A stretch of 64,000 bases of DNA from an uncultured Hyphomicrobiales bacterium. Lineage in GTDB: Bacteria > Pseudomonadota > Alphaproteobacteria > Rhizobiales > Rhizobiaceae. The notes under the pieces are model-generated. The model worked only from the letters and a program-made list of their open reading frames with translations, ran no database searches and was not told where the DNA came from. Location of the stretch: the NCBI GenBank assembly GCA_943908365.1, contig CALTTH010000013.1, positions 7,850 through 71,849 on the forward strand. The letters run 5' to 3'. Shown here piece after piece: positions 44,327 through 53,107 of the stretch. Position numbers and translations under genes: made by a program. How positions within the stretch are numbered: the stretch's first letter is position 1; each line of letters begins with the position of its first letter.

Positions 44327-44467
44327 CTTTTACCGAAACCACCATTTAAATCCAATGTTGAACCATCATATAGTCTGCATCCGATCAATCTTCAAATAAG
44401 CAGATTCAATCGGCGGTTCCCTAAGATTGGTTTTCTGCCAACGATATAACACGCAAGGCTTGATAAA

Positions 44468-44977
44468 ATGCGTTTCTCACTGCTGCCGGTCATTATCCTC
44501 CTGATGCCCATTCTGGAAATTGCTGGCTTCATCGTGGTCGGGAAGGCAATCGGCTTGTGGCCAACCCTTGCGCTGATCATTCTAACCTCGATGCTGGGCC
44601 TGATCATTCTGCGCAATGGTGGTCTTGGCATGGTGCGCAATCTGCAAAATGCCGGCCGCACGGGTGAACAGCCGGCCGCGGCTCTGGTCAGTGGCGGCAT
44701 GCGCGTCATTGCCGGCATACTGCTTTTCGTTCCAGGCTTCATCACCGACATCATCGGGCTTCTGCTGCTCGTGCCGGCAGTGCGCAGTTTCTTCTGGAAG
44801 GTCTTCAGGCCGAACATCATCGTCGCGGATTTTGCCAGCAACGGCTTTCGCAGCAGTCCGCGCGGTCCGGCATCATCCAAGGTCGTCGATCTCGACGAAG
44901 AGGATTTTCACCGCGACGGGCCAAACAACTCCCCCTGGTCGCCGGATAGCAACGACCGCGATCTACCGAGATCCTAA
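44468..44977 (+). CDS. fxsA: FxsA family membrane protein
   Basis: 169 aa. Two to three membrane helices: the N-terminal helix ends in LEIAGFIVVGKAIGLWPTLA, then LIILTSMLGLIIL and GILLFVPGFITDIIGLLLLV. GFITDIIG is an FxsA signature. E. coli FxsA relieves F-plasmid exclusion of phage T7; the native role is unknown. Followed by secB after 84 bp. Confidence 0.93.
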   Translation: MRFSLLPVIILLMPILEIAGFIVVGKAIGLWPTLALIILTSMLGLIILRNGGLGMVRNLQNAGRTGEQPAAALVSGGMRVIAGILLFVPGFITDIIGLLLLVPAVRSFFWKVFRPNIIVADFASNGFRSSPRGPASSKVVDLDEEDFHRDGPNNSPWSPDSNDRDLPRS

Positions 44978-45061
44978 GCCGGTAAGCCGGGTCCTGAGGG
45001 TTGTAAGCCTCTGGCCCAGATGATAGACGGCTTTCACGGCATTCACTTTGCGAGGCATATC

Positions 45062-45544
45062 ATGACCACTGAAAATGGTGCACAGAACGGCGCAGCGCCG
45101 TCTCTCAATATTCTGACCCAGTACACAAAGGATCTTTCGTTCGAAAATCCGGGTGCACCGCGTTCGCTTCAGGCTCGTGATGGCGCGCCTGCTATCAACA
45201 TCAACGTCAACGTCAATGCGAACCCGATTTCCGGTTCCGATTTCGACGTGGTGCTGACGCTGAATGCAGAAGCCAAGGACGGCGACAAGGTTCTTTTTGT
45301 TGCCGAACTGACCTATGGCGGCGTTTTCCGCATCACTGGCTTCCCGCAGGAGCACATGCTGCCGGTTCTCTTCATCGAGTGCCCACGCCTTCTCTTCCCC
45401 TTCGCGCGCCAGATCATTGCGGATGTAACACGCAATGGTGGCTTCCCGCCGCTGATGATCGACCCGATCGATTTCGCGCAGATGTTCACGCAGCGCGTTG
45501 CCGAAGAACAGGCACGCTCTCAGGTTCAAGCCGTTCCGAACTGA
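45062..45544 (+). CDS. secB: protein-export chaperone SecB
   Basis: 160 aa tetrameric chaperone that hands unfolded preproteins to SecA. NILTQYTKDLSFENPGAP is the N-terminal signature; FVAELTYGGVFRI and PRLLFPFARQIIADVTRNGG follow, then GGFPPLMIDPIDF. The start at 45062 gives the family length; an upstream ATG at 45020 has no similarity. Ended by a strong bidirectional terminator. Confidence 0.96.
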   Translation: MTTENGAQNGAAPSLNILTQYTKDLSFENPGAPRSLQARDGAPAININVNVNANPISGSDFDVVLTLNAEAKDGDKVLFVAELTYGGVFRITGFPQEHMLPVLFIECPRLLFPFARQIIADVTRNGGFPPLMIDPIDFAQMFTQRVAEEQARSQVQAVPN

Positions 45545-45570
45545 TCGGATCGGATCGTAGCCAACCGATG

Positions 45571-45603
45571 AAAAAACCCGGGTTCAGCAGACCCGGGTTT
45601 TTT
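45571..45603. terminator. bidirectional terminator between secB and dnaQ
   Basis: AAAAAACCCGGGT and ACCCGGGTTTTTT are a 13-base inverted repeat with a 7-base loop, A-run on the left and T-run on the right. It serves secB (plus) and dnaQ (minus). Confidence 0.94.
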
Positions 45604-45632
45604 ATTGTCTTGAGAAACGGCAGGGGGTGATG

Positions 45633-46337
45633 TCACTGCGACTGCCGATACCTGTTCCAGATCGCCTTGTCGCCCATCGACTGGACGAGCTTTTCATGCG
45701 CAGCCAAGGCCTGGACATCAAGTCTTGGCGGCAGGGATCGCTCGCGCTGCATCGGCGCCATGGGCTGATCCTCCATCTGCATCGAGGCCTGCGTCTTCGA
45801 GGCAGAGCCGAAACCGAGCGCCGTCTGACGGCCGCCGATCATCTCGATATAGACCTCCGCCAGAAGTTCGGAGTCGAGAAGCGCGCCGTGCTTATCGCGA
45901 CGGGAATTGTCGACACCGTAGCGGCGACAAAGTGCGTCGAGAGAATTGGGGCCCATAGGATGCTTCCGGCGGGCCAGCGCCAGCGTATCCGTCACCCATT
46001 CCGGTGATACCGGCTCGATCCCGAGACGCGCAAATTCTGCATTGATGAAGCCCATGTCGAAGGTTGCGTTGTGCGCCACCCAGCGGGCGCCTTCGAAGAA
46101 TCCGCGGATCTCGTCGACGACCTCTGCAAATTTCGGCTTGTCCTGGAGAAACTCATCGGTGATGCCATGCACCGCAAGAGCGTCGGGATGCACCTTGCGA
46201 TCTTCCGGATTGATGTAGATGTGAATGCTTCTTCCCGTGGGGAAGTGATCCATCAGTTCGATGCCACCAATTTCGATGATGCGGTCGAACTTGGATTCCA
46301 GACCTGTGGTTTCCGTATCGAAAATGATCTCGCGCAT
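45633..46337 (-). CDS. dnaQ: DNA polymerase III epsilon subunit (3'-5' exonuclease)
   Basis: 234 aa proofreading exonuclease. DEDDh motifs: FDTETTGLES (Exo I), VAHNATFDMGFINAEF (Exo II) and GVDNSRRDKHGALLDSELLA with His and Asp (Exo III). A short Met/Gln-rich C-terminal tail resembles the polymerase-binding part. Last gene of ppsR-maf-aroE-coaE-dnaQ; 60 bp after coaE. Confidence 0.96.
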   Translation of the reverse strand: MREIIFDTETTGLESKFDRIIEIGGIELMDHFPTGRSIHIYINPEDRKVHPDALAVHGITDEFLQDKPKFAEVVDEIRGFFEGARWVAHNATFDMGFINAEFARLGIEPVSPEWVTDTLALARRKHPMGPNSLDALCRRYGVDNSRRDKHGALLDSELLAEVYIEMIGGRQTALGFGSASKTQASMQMEDQPMAPMQRERSLPPRLDVQALAAHEKLVQSMGDKAIWNRYRQSQ

Positions 46338-46397
46338 CGAAATGCTATCCTTCTGATCTGAATGTGAAAGCGTCCAAGCACCGAGATTTCTTCGGCT

Positions 46398-46991
46398 TTA
46401 TGAGCTTTCTCGTTTCTGCAACGCGTCAAGAACGGCGCGAACCTGAACCCGCGCGTCTTCGATACCACGTCCGGTATCGATGAGGAAATCGGCTTTCTCG
46501 CGCTTCTCCCAATCCGGCATCTGCCGTGCGAGGATCATCTGGAACTTCTCTTCCGTCATACCCGGGCGAGATAAAACCCGTCGCCGCTGGATTTCTGCCG
46601 CGCAACTGACGACCACGATAACATTGACGCGGGACTCCGCTTTCGTCTCGAAAAGCAGAGGAATATCGAGGAGCGCAAATCGCTCGCCGTTCCCCCGTTG
46701 CGCTTCTACGAAAGCGTCTTGCTTTGCGCGCACCAGCGGATGGACGATTTTCTCTAACGCCGGAAACTGAGCCGGATTCTCCCGCAGGATCGTACTAAGG
46801 CGATCGCGGTCCACAGCGCCGTCATTGACCGCGTCGGGAAAAATATTGGCGATCGGACCGACCGCTTCGTTCTGATAAAGGTCGTGCACCACCGCATCGG
46901 AATCGCAAACTGGCACACCCTCCTCTGCAAAGAGTTTTGCAGTGGCGGTCTTTCCCATCCCGATGGATCCGGTGAGACCGATGACGATCAT
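46398..46991 (-). CDS. coaE: dephospho-CoA kinase
   Basis: 197 aa; last step of CoA synthesis. P-loop GLTGSIGMGKTATAKLF starts at residue 5; DSDAVVHDLY and VVSCAAEIQRRRVLSR match the family. The start at 46991 (MIVIGLTGS) overlaps aroE by 4 bp; a longer frame to 47063 is inside aroE. With coaA at 8.3 kb, two CoA-pathway enzymes are in this window. Confidence 0.95.
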   Translation of the reverse strand: MIVIGLTGSIGMGKTATAKLFAEEGVPVCDSDAVVHDLYQNEAVGPIANIFPDAVNDGAVDRDRLSTILRENPAQFPALEKIVHPLVRAKQDAFVEAQRGNGERFALLDIPLLFETKAESRVNVIVVVSCAAEIQRRRVLSRPGMTEEKFQMILARQMPDWEKREKADFLIDTGRGIEDARVQVRAVLDALQKRESS

Positions 46992-47848
46992 GCGTGGCGT
47001 TCCATATCGGCGATGATCAACGAGCGGAGGTCTTCGGTCACCTCTGGCTGTCTGCAAAACCACGTCTCAAAACCCGGACGTGCTTGATGAAGCAACATGC
47101 CGAGACCATCGACCGTCGCAAAACCCTGCTGCTCTGCCATCTTCAGGATGGGTGTCTTGAGCGGCACATAGACGATGTCCGTGACAACGGCGTTGGCGTT
47201 GAGAGGTGAGAAGTCAATGAAGGGCGCCTCTGTCCCATCCATGCCAAGCGAGGTGGTATTGACGAAAAGTCCGCAGCCATTTGAGACTTCAAAAAGCGCG
47301 TCCATGGCGTGCGCATGGACAGTTCGGCCGAACCGGTCGGCAAGTTCTTGCGCTCGTTCAATAGTTCGATTGACGACATGAATTTCGGCGATGCCTCGAT
47401 TGCGAAGCGCCTGGATTACCGCGCGGCTTGCGCCGCCTGCCCCGAAAACCACGGCCTTGCCCGTGTTGTCCCATCCCCCATGTCGATCATCGAGGTTGGA
47501 CACAAAACCGAAGCCATCGGTGTTGGTCGCATGGATCAGTCCATCCTCCACCCAAATCGTGTTGGCAGCGCCTAACTCATCGGCCAGCTCATCCGGCCTG
47601 TCCGCCAATCGATAGGCGGATTCCTTGTGAGGGATGGTGACGTTGCCGCCCACATAGGCCCTGTCCGACCGCTTCAACGATTCCAGAAAGGACGGAAGAT
47701 TCTGCGGCGATTGCTCTACCGCCTCATAGAGCCCGTCAATGTGAAATTGCCTGATCCAGAAATTATGGATCAGCGGCGAGCGCGAGTGCTTGATCGGGAA
47801 ACCGGTCACAAATGCCTTTTTGGTTAATGTTTCACGTGAATCAGCCAT
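46988..47848 (-). CDS. aroE: shikimate dehydrogenase
   Basis: 286 aa NADP-dependent enzyme. The substrate signature FPIKHSRSPLIHNFW is near residue 18; catalytic Lys and Asp are in NVTIPHKESAYRL and NTIWVEDG; nucleotide loop VFGAGGASRAVIQAL. The N-terminus MADSRETLTKK is encoded by a parS-like site (47828-47843). The start region overlaps the maf 3' end by 8 bp. Confidence 0.95.
   Translation of the reverse strand: MADSRETLTKKAFVTGFPIKHSRSPLIHNFWIRQFHIDGLYEAVEQSPQNLPSFLESLKRSDRAYVGGNVTIPHKESAYRLADRPDELADELGAANTIWVEDGLIHATNTDGFGFVSNLDDRHGGWDNTGKAVVFGAGGASRAVIQALRNRGIAEIHVVNRTIERAQELADRFGRTVHAHAMDALFEVSNGCGLFVNTTSLGMDGTEAPFIDFSPLNANAVVTDIVYVPLKTPILKMAEQQGFATVDGLGMLLHQARPGFETWFCRQPEVTEDLRSLIIADMERHA
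47828..47843 (+). promoter_or_regulatory. parS-like ParB site 3
   Basis: TGTTTCACGTGAATCA, 15 of 16 matches to parS. The right half holds GAATC (GANTC). It lies in the aroE 5' end, read there as Asp-Ser-Arg-Glu-Thr, 1.6 kb left of oriC; the altered half faces oriC. It is the reverse complement of site 4. Confidence 0.88.
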
Positions 47849-48440
47849 CGATCAGTCCAAACTCCCTCAGTTGCGCCAGCACCGGGAGAAGTGGCAGTCC
47901 CAACACCGTGAAGTAGTCGCCTTTGATGGAATGAAATAGCTGGATTCCTTCCCCTTCCAACTGGTAGGCGCCAACGCTGGAAAGCACTTGCGATCCTGCC
48001 TTCTCCAAATAGCGCGACACGTAATCAGCTGAAAGGTCGCGCATTGTCATCTCCGCGATGCTTACGGTAGCCCACAAGATCTCACCGTTCTTTGCAATCG
48101 CGATTCCGCAGTTCAGTCTGTGCGTCTTTCCCGAAAGCGAGAGAAGATTGGAATGCGCCCCGGCCATGTCTTTGGCTTTATGGTAGATCCTGGTGCCAAG
48201 CGACATTGTCTGATCAGAGCCGATCACGAAAGCGTCCGGGCGTAAGCGGCTCACAGCGATCGCTTTGGCTTTTGCCAATTCCAACGCGATTGTCTCAGGC
48301 ATTGCACCTTCCGTTTCCAATCTGGCATCGATGGCGCGCTCATCAATCTCCGCAGGAATGCTGGAAAAAATAAGACCGGCATTGCGCATCAGCATCTGGC
48401 GCGAGGCGCTGGCCGAAGCAAGGATGAGTTCGGATGTCAT
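47841..48440 (-). CDS. Maf family nucleotide pyrophosphatase
   Basis: 199 aa. LILASASASRQMLMRNAGL holds the P-loop-like N-terminal motif, and VIGSDQTM holds the catalytic Asp. Maf proteins hydrolyse (modified) nucleoside triphosphates and were first linked to septum inhibition in Bacillus. The subfamily (YhdE or YceF type) cannot be fixed by eye. Overlaps aroE by 8 bp. Confidence 0.93.
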   Translation of the reverse strand: MTSELILASASASRQMLMRNAGLIFSSIPAEIDERAIDARLETEGAMPETIALELAKAKAIAVSRLRPDAFVIGSDQTMSLGTRIYHKAKDMAGAHSNLLSLSGKTHRLNCGIAIAKNGEILWATVSIAEMTMRDLSADYVSRYLEKAGSQVLSSVGAYQLEGEGIQLFHSIKGDYFTVLGLPLLPVLAQLREFGLIDG

Positions 48441-48477
48441 GGTTGTCTCCGATGAATATCGAGAATCGGATTACAGC

Positions 48478-48577
48478 ATCGCCTCTGAAATCGGAATCGA
48501 TTTTCGGAAAGCAAAATGCGTTGATTCAAAATGTGAGACGCGTCCTTATAGCGTCCTAATCGAAGCAAGGCGCTCTA
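48478..48577 (-). repeat. intergenic mosaic repeat, copy 3 (inverted)
   Basis: On the minus strand it begins TAGAGCGCC, where TAG is the ppsR stop codon, and continues to the shared tail GAATCAACGCATTTTGCTTT, then CCGAAAATCGATTCCGA, as in copy 1. It fills the gap between ppsR and maf. Confidence 0.8.
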
Positions 48578-49396
48578 TCGTGTCTTTTGGCGCAGAGCAA
48601 GGATCGCTGCCGCCGTCTCTTCAATCGAGCGACGCGTCACGTCAATGAGGGGCCAGTTGTTGCGTGCACATAGCGCGCGAGCATATTTCAGCTCCTCCAT
48701 GATCGTCGCCCGGTCAATATATTGTCCCCTGTCGAAACCACCTGTCGCACCGAGCTCTCGATGTTCACGGATCTGCGATATCCGATCGGAGGTCGCGACC
48801 AGCCCGACGATCAAAGGCTTCGTGGCCTTGTAGATGCTATCGGGCAAGGGCACGTTCGGAACGACGGGAATATTGGCGGTCTTGATGCCGCGGTTCGCCA
48901 GATAGATGCTCGTCGGTGTCTTGGACGTCCGGCTGATACCGATGATGACGATATCCGCTTCGTCATAATGTTCCGGCATCTGACCATCATCATGGTCCAT
49001 GGCGAAGTTCAACGCCTCAATGCGCGCAAAATATTCGGCATTCAAGGCATGCTGCGCCCCGACCCTTCGCCGCGAGGTGGCGCCGAGGTAAGTCTGAAAG
49101 ATGCCGATGATGGGCTCCAGCACGTTGACGCATGGGACACCAAGCGCGTGGCACTGGATTTCGAGAAACGAGGACAGCTGCTGATCGACGATGGTGTAGA
49201 GCACGATGCCCGGCTGGCGATCAATCTCCTCCACCACGGCCTGCAACTGCTTTTGATTGCGGATCATCGGATAAACATGCTCGATCGGCATGGAGGCATG
49301 AAACTGTGCCGAGACCGCCCGACCGGCCGACATCAGAGTCTCTCCGGTTGAGTCCGATATCAGGTGCAGATGGAAGAAGTTTTTTTTATTCTCCAC
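48575..49396 (-). CDS. ppsR: PPDK/PEP synthase regulatory protein (DUF299)
   Basis: 273 aa bifunctional kinase/pyrophosphorylase that switches pyruvate phosphate dikinase or PEP synthase off and on. The P-loop-like GISRTSKTPTSIYLANRG is near 153-170; HLISDSTGETL is the N-terminal signature. GTG start at 49396 behind GGGAGAAG. Codons 3-6 contain eight As (minus strand of 49380-49387). This family (Rickettsia RP001 type) flanks the origin in Caulobacter opposite hemE, as it does here. Confidence 0.94.
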   Translation of the reverse strand: MENKKNFFHLHLISDSTGETLMSAGRAVSAQFHASMPIEHVYPMIRNQKQLQAVVEEIDRQPGIVLYTIVDQQLSSFLEIQCHALGVPCVNVLEPIIGIFQTYLGATSRRRVGAQHALNAEYFARIEALNFAMDHDDGQMPEHYDEADIVIIGISRTSKTPTSIYLANRGIKTANIPVVPNVPLPDSIYKATKPLIVGLVATSDRISQIREHRELGATGGFDRGQYIDRATIMEELKYARALCARNNWPLIDVTRRSIEETAAAILALRQKTR

Positions 49397-49480
49397 GCTG
49401 TTTTCTTCTCCCTGTTGATAAAGCTGGACAGAACCGGGACAGCGTTGGCGGCGCGCTTGGCCTGGCGGAAAACTGCCGAC

Positions 49481-49489
49481 TTATCCACA
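49481..49489 (+). promoter_or_regulatory. DnaA box 1 (perfect)
   Basis: TTATCCACA, identical to the strong DnaA-box consensus, in the hemE-ppsR gap. Confidence 0.85.
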
Positions 49490-49570
49490 CTTGCCGGTTT
49501 TGTGTAGCAAGCTGAAGGGCCTCTGTGAATTGCTGGGAGAAGGGAAAATTACTCCTCCGTCATTCATGCC

Positions 49571-49579
49571 TTATCCACA
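49571..49579 (+). promoter_or_regulatory. DnaA box 2 (perfect)
   Basis: TTATCCACA, same orientation as box 1 and exactly 90 bp from it, next to the AT-rich stretch. Confidence 0.85.
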
Positions 49580-49795
49580 GGATCGACAATCCGACATAAG
49601 TATCCAAACCTTTGAAAATATGTCGATAAATGAAGTTTTCCTGATTTGGCTTGGAAAAGCGTTTTGTTTAATCCACACCGGATGGCGCTGCGGGCCAGCT
49701 GCGGCATATCAGCTTGAGAGTTTTTAATCCTTGCTACTCACCGACTCTAAGAAATAGAAAATCTTTTAAATCTCTTTGTTTTTATTTTTAGAAAG

Positions 49796-50839
49796 TTGAG
49801 CGAGATGATCGACCGCAGTGTCATGAGGGTTTTGAACGGCGAAACGTTGAACCCTCCTCCGATCTGGCTTATGAGACAGGCTGGTCGATACCTCCCGGAG
49901 TACAGAGAAACGCGCAAGGTCGCAGGAAGTTTCTTGGATCTCTGTTACAATCCGGATCTTGCTACCGAAGTCACGCTCCAGCCCATCCGTCGTTTCGGTC
50001 TGGATGCCGCAATCCTCTTTTCCGATATCCTGGTGATCCCGGATGCTTTGAAACGGAATGTCTTCTTCTCCGAAGGCAAGGGACCGCAGATGGACCCAAT
50101 CGATGCTTCCGAGATTGACGCGCTTGATCCGTCGAATGTCATCGCGCATCTCGAGCCTGTGTTCCAAACCGTGAGGAAGCTTCGCGCCGAATTGCCGCAA
50201 CAGACGACGCTGCTCGGTTTCTGTGGAGCGCCGTGGACTGTTGCGACCTACATGATTGCTGGCCACGGCACACCGGATCAGGCCCCTGCGCGCCTCTTCG
50301 GCTACCAGCATCCGCAGGCGATGGAAAAGCTCTTGTCGTTCCTGGCGGAGGTCTCTGCGGATTATCTCGTCGCGCAGCTGGATGCCGGCGCGAACGCCGT
50401 GCAGATTTTCGATTCCTGGGCTGGGGTACTGGGCGAGAAAGAGTTCGAAGAATACGCGGTGAAGCCCGTGGCTCGCATCATCCAGTCCGTGCGTGCACGC
50501 CGTCCCGAGGCCCGCATCATCGCTTTTGCCAAGGGCGCTGGCATCTTGCTGAAGGATTACCGTCAGAAGACAGGCGCCGATGCGATTGGTCTCGACTGGA
50601 GTGTGCCGCTCTCCTTCGCCCGCGATCTCCAGAAGGAAGGCCCGGTCCAGGGCAATCTTGACCCGATGCTGATGATTGCCGGCGGCAAACCACTGGAAGA
50701 TGGCATCGACGCGATTCTCCAAGCTCTGGGGAACGGCCCTTTGATTTTCAATCTCGGCCATGGCATCACGCCCCAGGCCGATCCTGAGAATGTCACACGG
50801 CTGGTGGCGCATGTGCGGTCTCACGGAGCTGCAAGATGA
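49796..50839 (+). CDS. hemE: uroporphyrinogen decarboxylase
   Basis: 347 aa from TTG at 49796, or 344 aa from ATG at 49805; GAAAG is about 9 bases before the ATG, so that start may be the real one. Makes coproporphyrinogen III in heme synthesis. Signatures PPIWLMRQAGRYLPEYR and IDLDWS-like IGLDWSVPLSFARDL; catalytic Asp in ILFSDILVIPDAL. First gene right of oriC; overlaps hemJ by 4 bp. Confidence 0.96.
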   Translation: MSEMIDRSVMRVLNGETLNPPPIWLMRQAGRYLPEYRETRKVAGSFLDLCYNPDLATEVTLQPIRRFGLDAAILFSDILVIPDALKRNVFFSEGKGPQMDPIDASEIDALDPSNVIAHLEPVFQTVRKLRAELPQQTTLLGFCGAPWTVATYMIAGHGTPDQAPARLFGYQHPQAMEKLLSFLAEVSADYLVAQLDAGANAVQIFDSWAGVLGEKEFEEYAVKPVARIIQSVRARRPEARIIAFAKGAGILLKDYRQKTGADAIGLDWSVPLSFARDLQKEGPVQGNLDPMLMIAGGKPLEDGIDAILQALGNGPLIFNLGHGITPQADPENVTRLVAHVRSHGAAR

Positions 50840-51381
50840 GCGAAGAGAGGCAGACGTCAACCACAGCCGGCCGCAAGACCTATCTTCGTGGAGGCATCGC
50901 GCTTGCCGTCTTCATAGGCTTCATCGCGCTGGTCCTGCATGTCGATCCTGCGGATGCCTATCTCTGGATCAAGGCGCTGCATATCATTGCGGTTATTTCC
51001 TGGATGGCGGGTCTGCTCTATCTGCCGCGGCTGTTCATCTACCACACGGATGCGCCGGTTGGCTCCGTTCAATCGGAAACCTTCAAGGTCATGGAGCAGC
51101 GGCTCATACGCTTGATCATGAACCCGGCGATGATGATCACCTGGGTTTTGGGCCTTTACCTTGCGTGGTCCGTTTACGGTTTCAGTGGCGGCTGGCTGCA
51201 TGCCAAGATCGCGCTCGTTGTCGCGCTGACCGGGACCCATGTCTATTTCAGCCGTAGCGCGAAAGCCTTCGGTCGCGACGAGAACAGGCACCCTGCCCGT
51301 CACTGGCGGTTGATGAACGAGGTGCCCACGGTGTTGATGATCGTAATAGTCATACTTGTGGTTGTGAAACCGTTCGGATAA
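50836..51381 (+). CDS. hemJ: protoporphyrinogen oxidase HemJ
   Basis: 181 aa, four membrane helices. YLWIKALHIIAVISWMAGLL carries the conserved His. PRLFIYH, and MEQRLIRLIMNPAMMITW with its conserved Arg, are family signatures. HemJ replaces HemG/HemY in most alphaproteobacteria, so hemE and hemJ supply two heme steps. Overlaps hemE by 4 bp. Confidence 0.94.
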   Translation: MSEERQTSTTAGRKTYLRGGIALAVFIGFIALVLHVDPADAYLWIKALHIIAVISWMAGLLYLPRLFIYHTDAPVGSVQSETFKVMEQRLIRLIMNPAMMITWVLGLYLAWSVYGFSGGWLHAKIALVVALTGTHVYFSRSAKAFGRDENRHPARHWRLMNEVPTVLMIVIVILVVVKPFG

Positions 51382-51565
51382 CTTATGATCACGATAAATT
51401 TCCCGGAATTGGTGCTTTGCTCTTGCGGCGGCCAGCGTGAAACGCTATTTTCAGCCCACTCATCTCTCGGCATGTGAATTATTCAGATGGCTGCGGTTGC
51501 ACCTCAGAAGCTGATTCGCGAACACGCCACTCCCCCACATATTTTTAAAGACGGTCTTTCTCTTC

Positions 51566-52831
51566 ATGGCTGAAATGAAGCTACAGGAACTCAAAAGCAA
51601 ATCTCCGACCGATTTGCTGACGTTTGCCGAATCCCTGGAAGTTGAAAATGCGAGCACCATGCGTAAGCAGGAGCTCATGTTCGCTATTCTCAAGATGCTG
51701 GCGAGCCAGGATGTCGAGATCATCGGGGAAGGCGTCGTCGAAGTTCTTCAGGATGGCTTCGGTTTCCTGCGCTCCGCAAACGCAAACTACTTGCCAGGCC
51801 CGGATGATATCTACATCTCGCCCTCTCAGATTCGCCGTTTCTCGCTGAAGACCGGCGACACCGTTGAAGGGCCCATCCGTGGACCAAAGGAAGGCGAGCG
51901 CTATTTCGCTCTCCTGAAGGTCAACACGATCAATTTCGACGATCCGGAAAAGATCCGCCACAAGGTTCACTTCGATAACCTGACGCCGCTTTATCCGAAC
52001 GAGCGCTTCAAGATGGAACTCGATGTTCCAACATCGAAGGACCTCTCCGCGCGCGTCATCGATCTCGTCGCTCCGCTCGGCAAGGGCCAGCGCGGATTGA
52101 TCGTTGCGCCTCCGAGAACCGGTAAGACGGTCCTTCTGCAGAACATTGCCCATTCGATCACGGCCAACCATCCGGAATGCTATCTCATCGTTCTTCTGAT
52201 CGATGAGCGCCCGGAAGAGGTGACCGACATGCAGCGCTCGGTGAAAGGCGAAGTCGTGTCCTCGACCTTCGACGAGCCCGCAGTTCGCCACGTTCAGGTC
52301 GCCGAAATGGTCATCGAAAAGGCCAAGCGCCTTGTCGAGCACGGTCGTGACGTCGTCATTCTGCTCGACTCGATTACGCGCCTCGGTCGCGCTTACAACA
52401 CGGTTGTCCCCTCTTCCGGTAAGGTTTTGACCGGTGGTGTCGACGCCAACGCCCTGCAGCGCCCCAAGCGCTTCTTCGGTGCTGCCCGTAATATCGAAGA
52501 AGGTGGTTCGCTGACGATCATCGCAACGGCTCTGATCGATACCGGCAGCCGCATGGACGAAGTCATCTTCGAAGAGTTCAAGGGCACGGGTAACTCGGAA
52601 ATTGTGCTAGACCGCAAGGTCGCCGATAAGCGCATCTTCCCTGCCATGGATATCCTCAAGTCTGGTACGCGTAAGGAAGACTTGCTGGTTCCGCGTCAGG
52701 ATCTCCAGAAGATTTTCGTGCTGCGACGCATCCTGGCGCCGATGGGGACGACCGATGCCATCGAGTTCCTTATCGACAAGCTCAAGCAGACGAAGAACAA
52801 TGGCGACTTCTTCGAGTCGATGAATACGTAA
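51566..52831 (+). CDS. rho: transcription termination factor Rho
   Basis: 421 aa hexameric RNA helicase. N-terminal Rho domain (MAEMKLQELKSKSPTDLLTF), RNA-binding cold-shock-like part with GFGFLRS, Walker A APPRTGKTVLLQN at about 183-195, VLLIDERPEEVTDM (Walker B) and the Q-loop and R-loop region (LTGGVDANALQRPKRFFGAA). The 184-bp leader after hemJ holds no gene and could allow autoregulation. Confidence 0.97.
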   Translation: MAEMKLQELKSKSPTDLLTFAESLEVENASTMRKQELMFAILKMLASQDVEIIGEGVVEVLQDGFGFLRSANANYLPGPDDIYISPSQIRRFSLKTGDTVEGPIRGPKEGERYFALLKVNTINFDDPEKIRHKVHFDNLTPLYPNERFKMELDVPTSKDLSARVIDLVAPLGKGQRGLIVAPPRTGKTVLLQNIAHSITANHPECYLIVLLIDERPEEVTDMQRSVKGEVVSSTFDEPAVRHVQVAEMVIEKAKRLVEHGRDVVILLDSITRLGRAYNTVVPSSGKVLTGGVDANALQRPKRFFGAARNIEEGGSLTIIATALIDTGSRMDEVIFEEFKGTGNSEIVLDRKVADKRIFPAMDILKSGTRKEDLLVPRQDLQKIFVLRRILAPMGTTDAIEFLIDKLKQTKNNGDFFESMNT

Positions 52832-52908
52832 TCCGTTTATCCGGATTCCAAGTCGAAGTGTGTTGCTAGATATCAGATCAGCTATACGCTTCACGTCTTC
52901 GCGCCAAC

Positions 52909-52947
52909 GCATGTCGTTGCGCAAAACCGCTGCACAGTTTTGTGCGG
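52909..52947 (+). repeat. short hairpin repeat, copy A
   Basis: GCGCAAAAC (52919-52927) and GTTTTGTGCG (52937-52946) form a stem around CGCTGCACA. The element recurs inverted at 61813-61857. It lies in the 276-bp gap between rho and mnmE, in which I saw nothing else except TGCGCTCTTTAAACAGAGCG, a weak hairpin. Confidence 0.7.
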
Positions 52948-53107
52948 ACCGTGCTTTTGACCTTCGGCTGCGCTCTTTAAACAGAGCGTGGCCATTTTCA
53001 TTAAAGCGAGTTCGATCACCTCGATTGTCGCCTCGCTCCAGGCCTTCGTTTGTAGCGTGCGTCCTTAATCGCTAAACAGGCCGCGCGTCGAGCTTTGGAA
53101 GAGTTTC

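Larger units (their letters stand above)
49397..49795. other. oriC: probable chromosomal replication origin (oriC)
   Basis: 399-bp gap between divergent ppsR and hemE, the alphaproteobacterial origin position first described in Caulobacter. It holds two perfect DnaA boxes (TTATCCACA at 49481 and 49571) and three with one mismatch: TTATCAACA (minus, 49413-49421), TTATCGACA (minus, 49621-49629) and TAATCCACA (49669-49677). AT-rich stretches at 49598-49675 and 49720-49793 could unwind. One GANTC site (GACTC) is at 49743. No TTAA-N7-TTAA CtrA site was seen. A 78-aa frame here has no support as a gene. Confidence 0.82.

Noticed and set aside
49376..49396. Slippery A-run (eight As) at codons 3-6 of ppsR as a programmed frameshift
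   Set aside because: The downstream frame is intact and the run is too near the start for a meaningful frameshift product.
49491..49727. A 78-aa frame inside the origin region
   Set aside because: No family similarity, no ribosome site, and it spans DnaA boxes.
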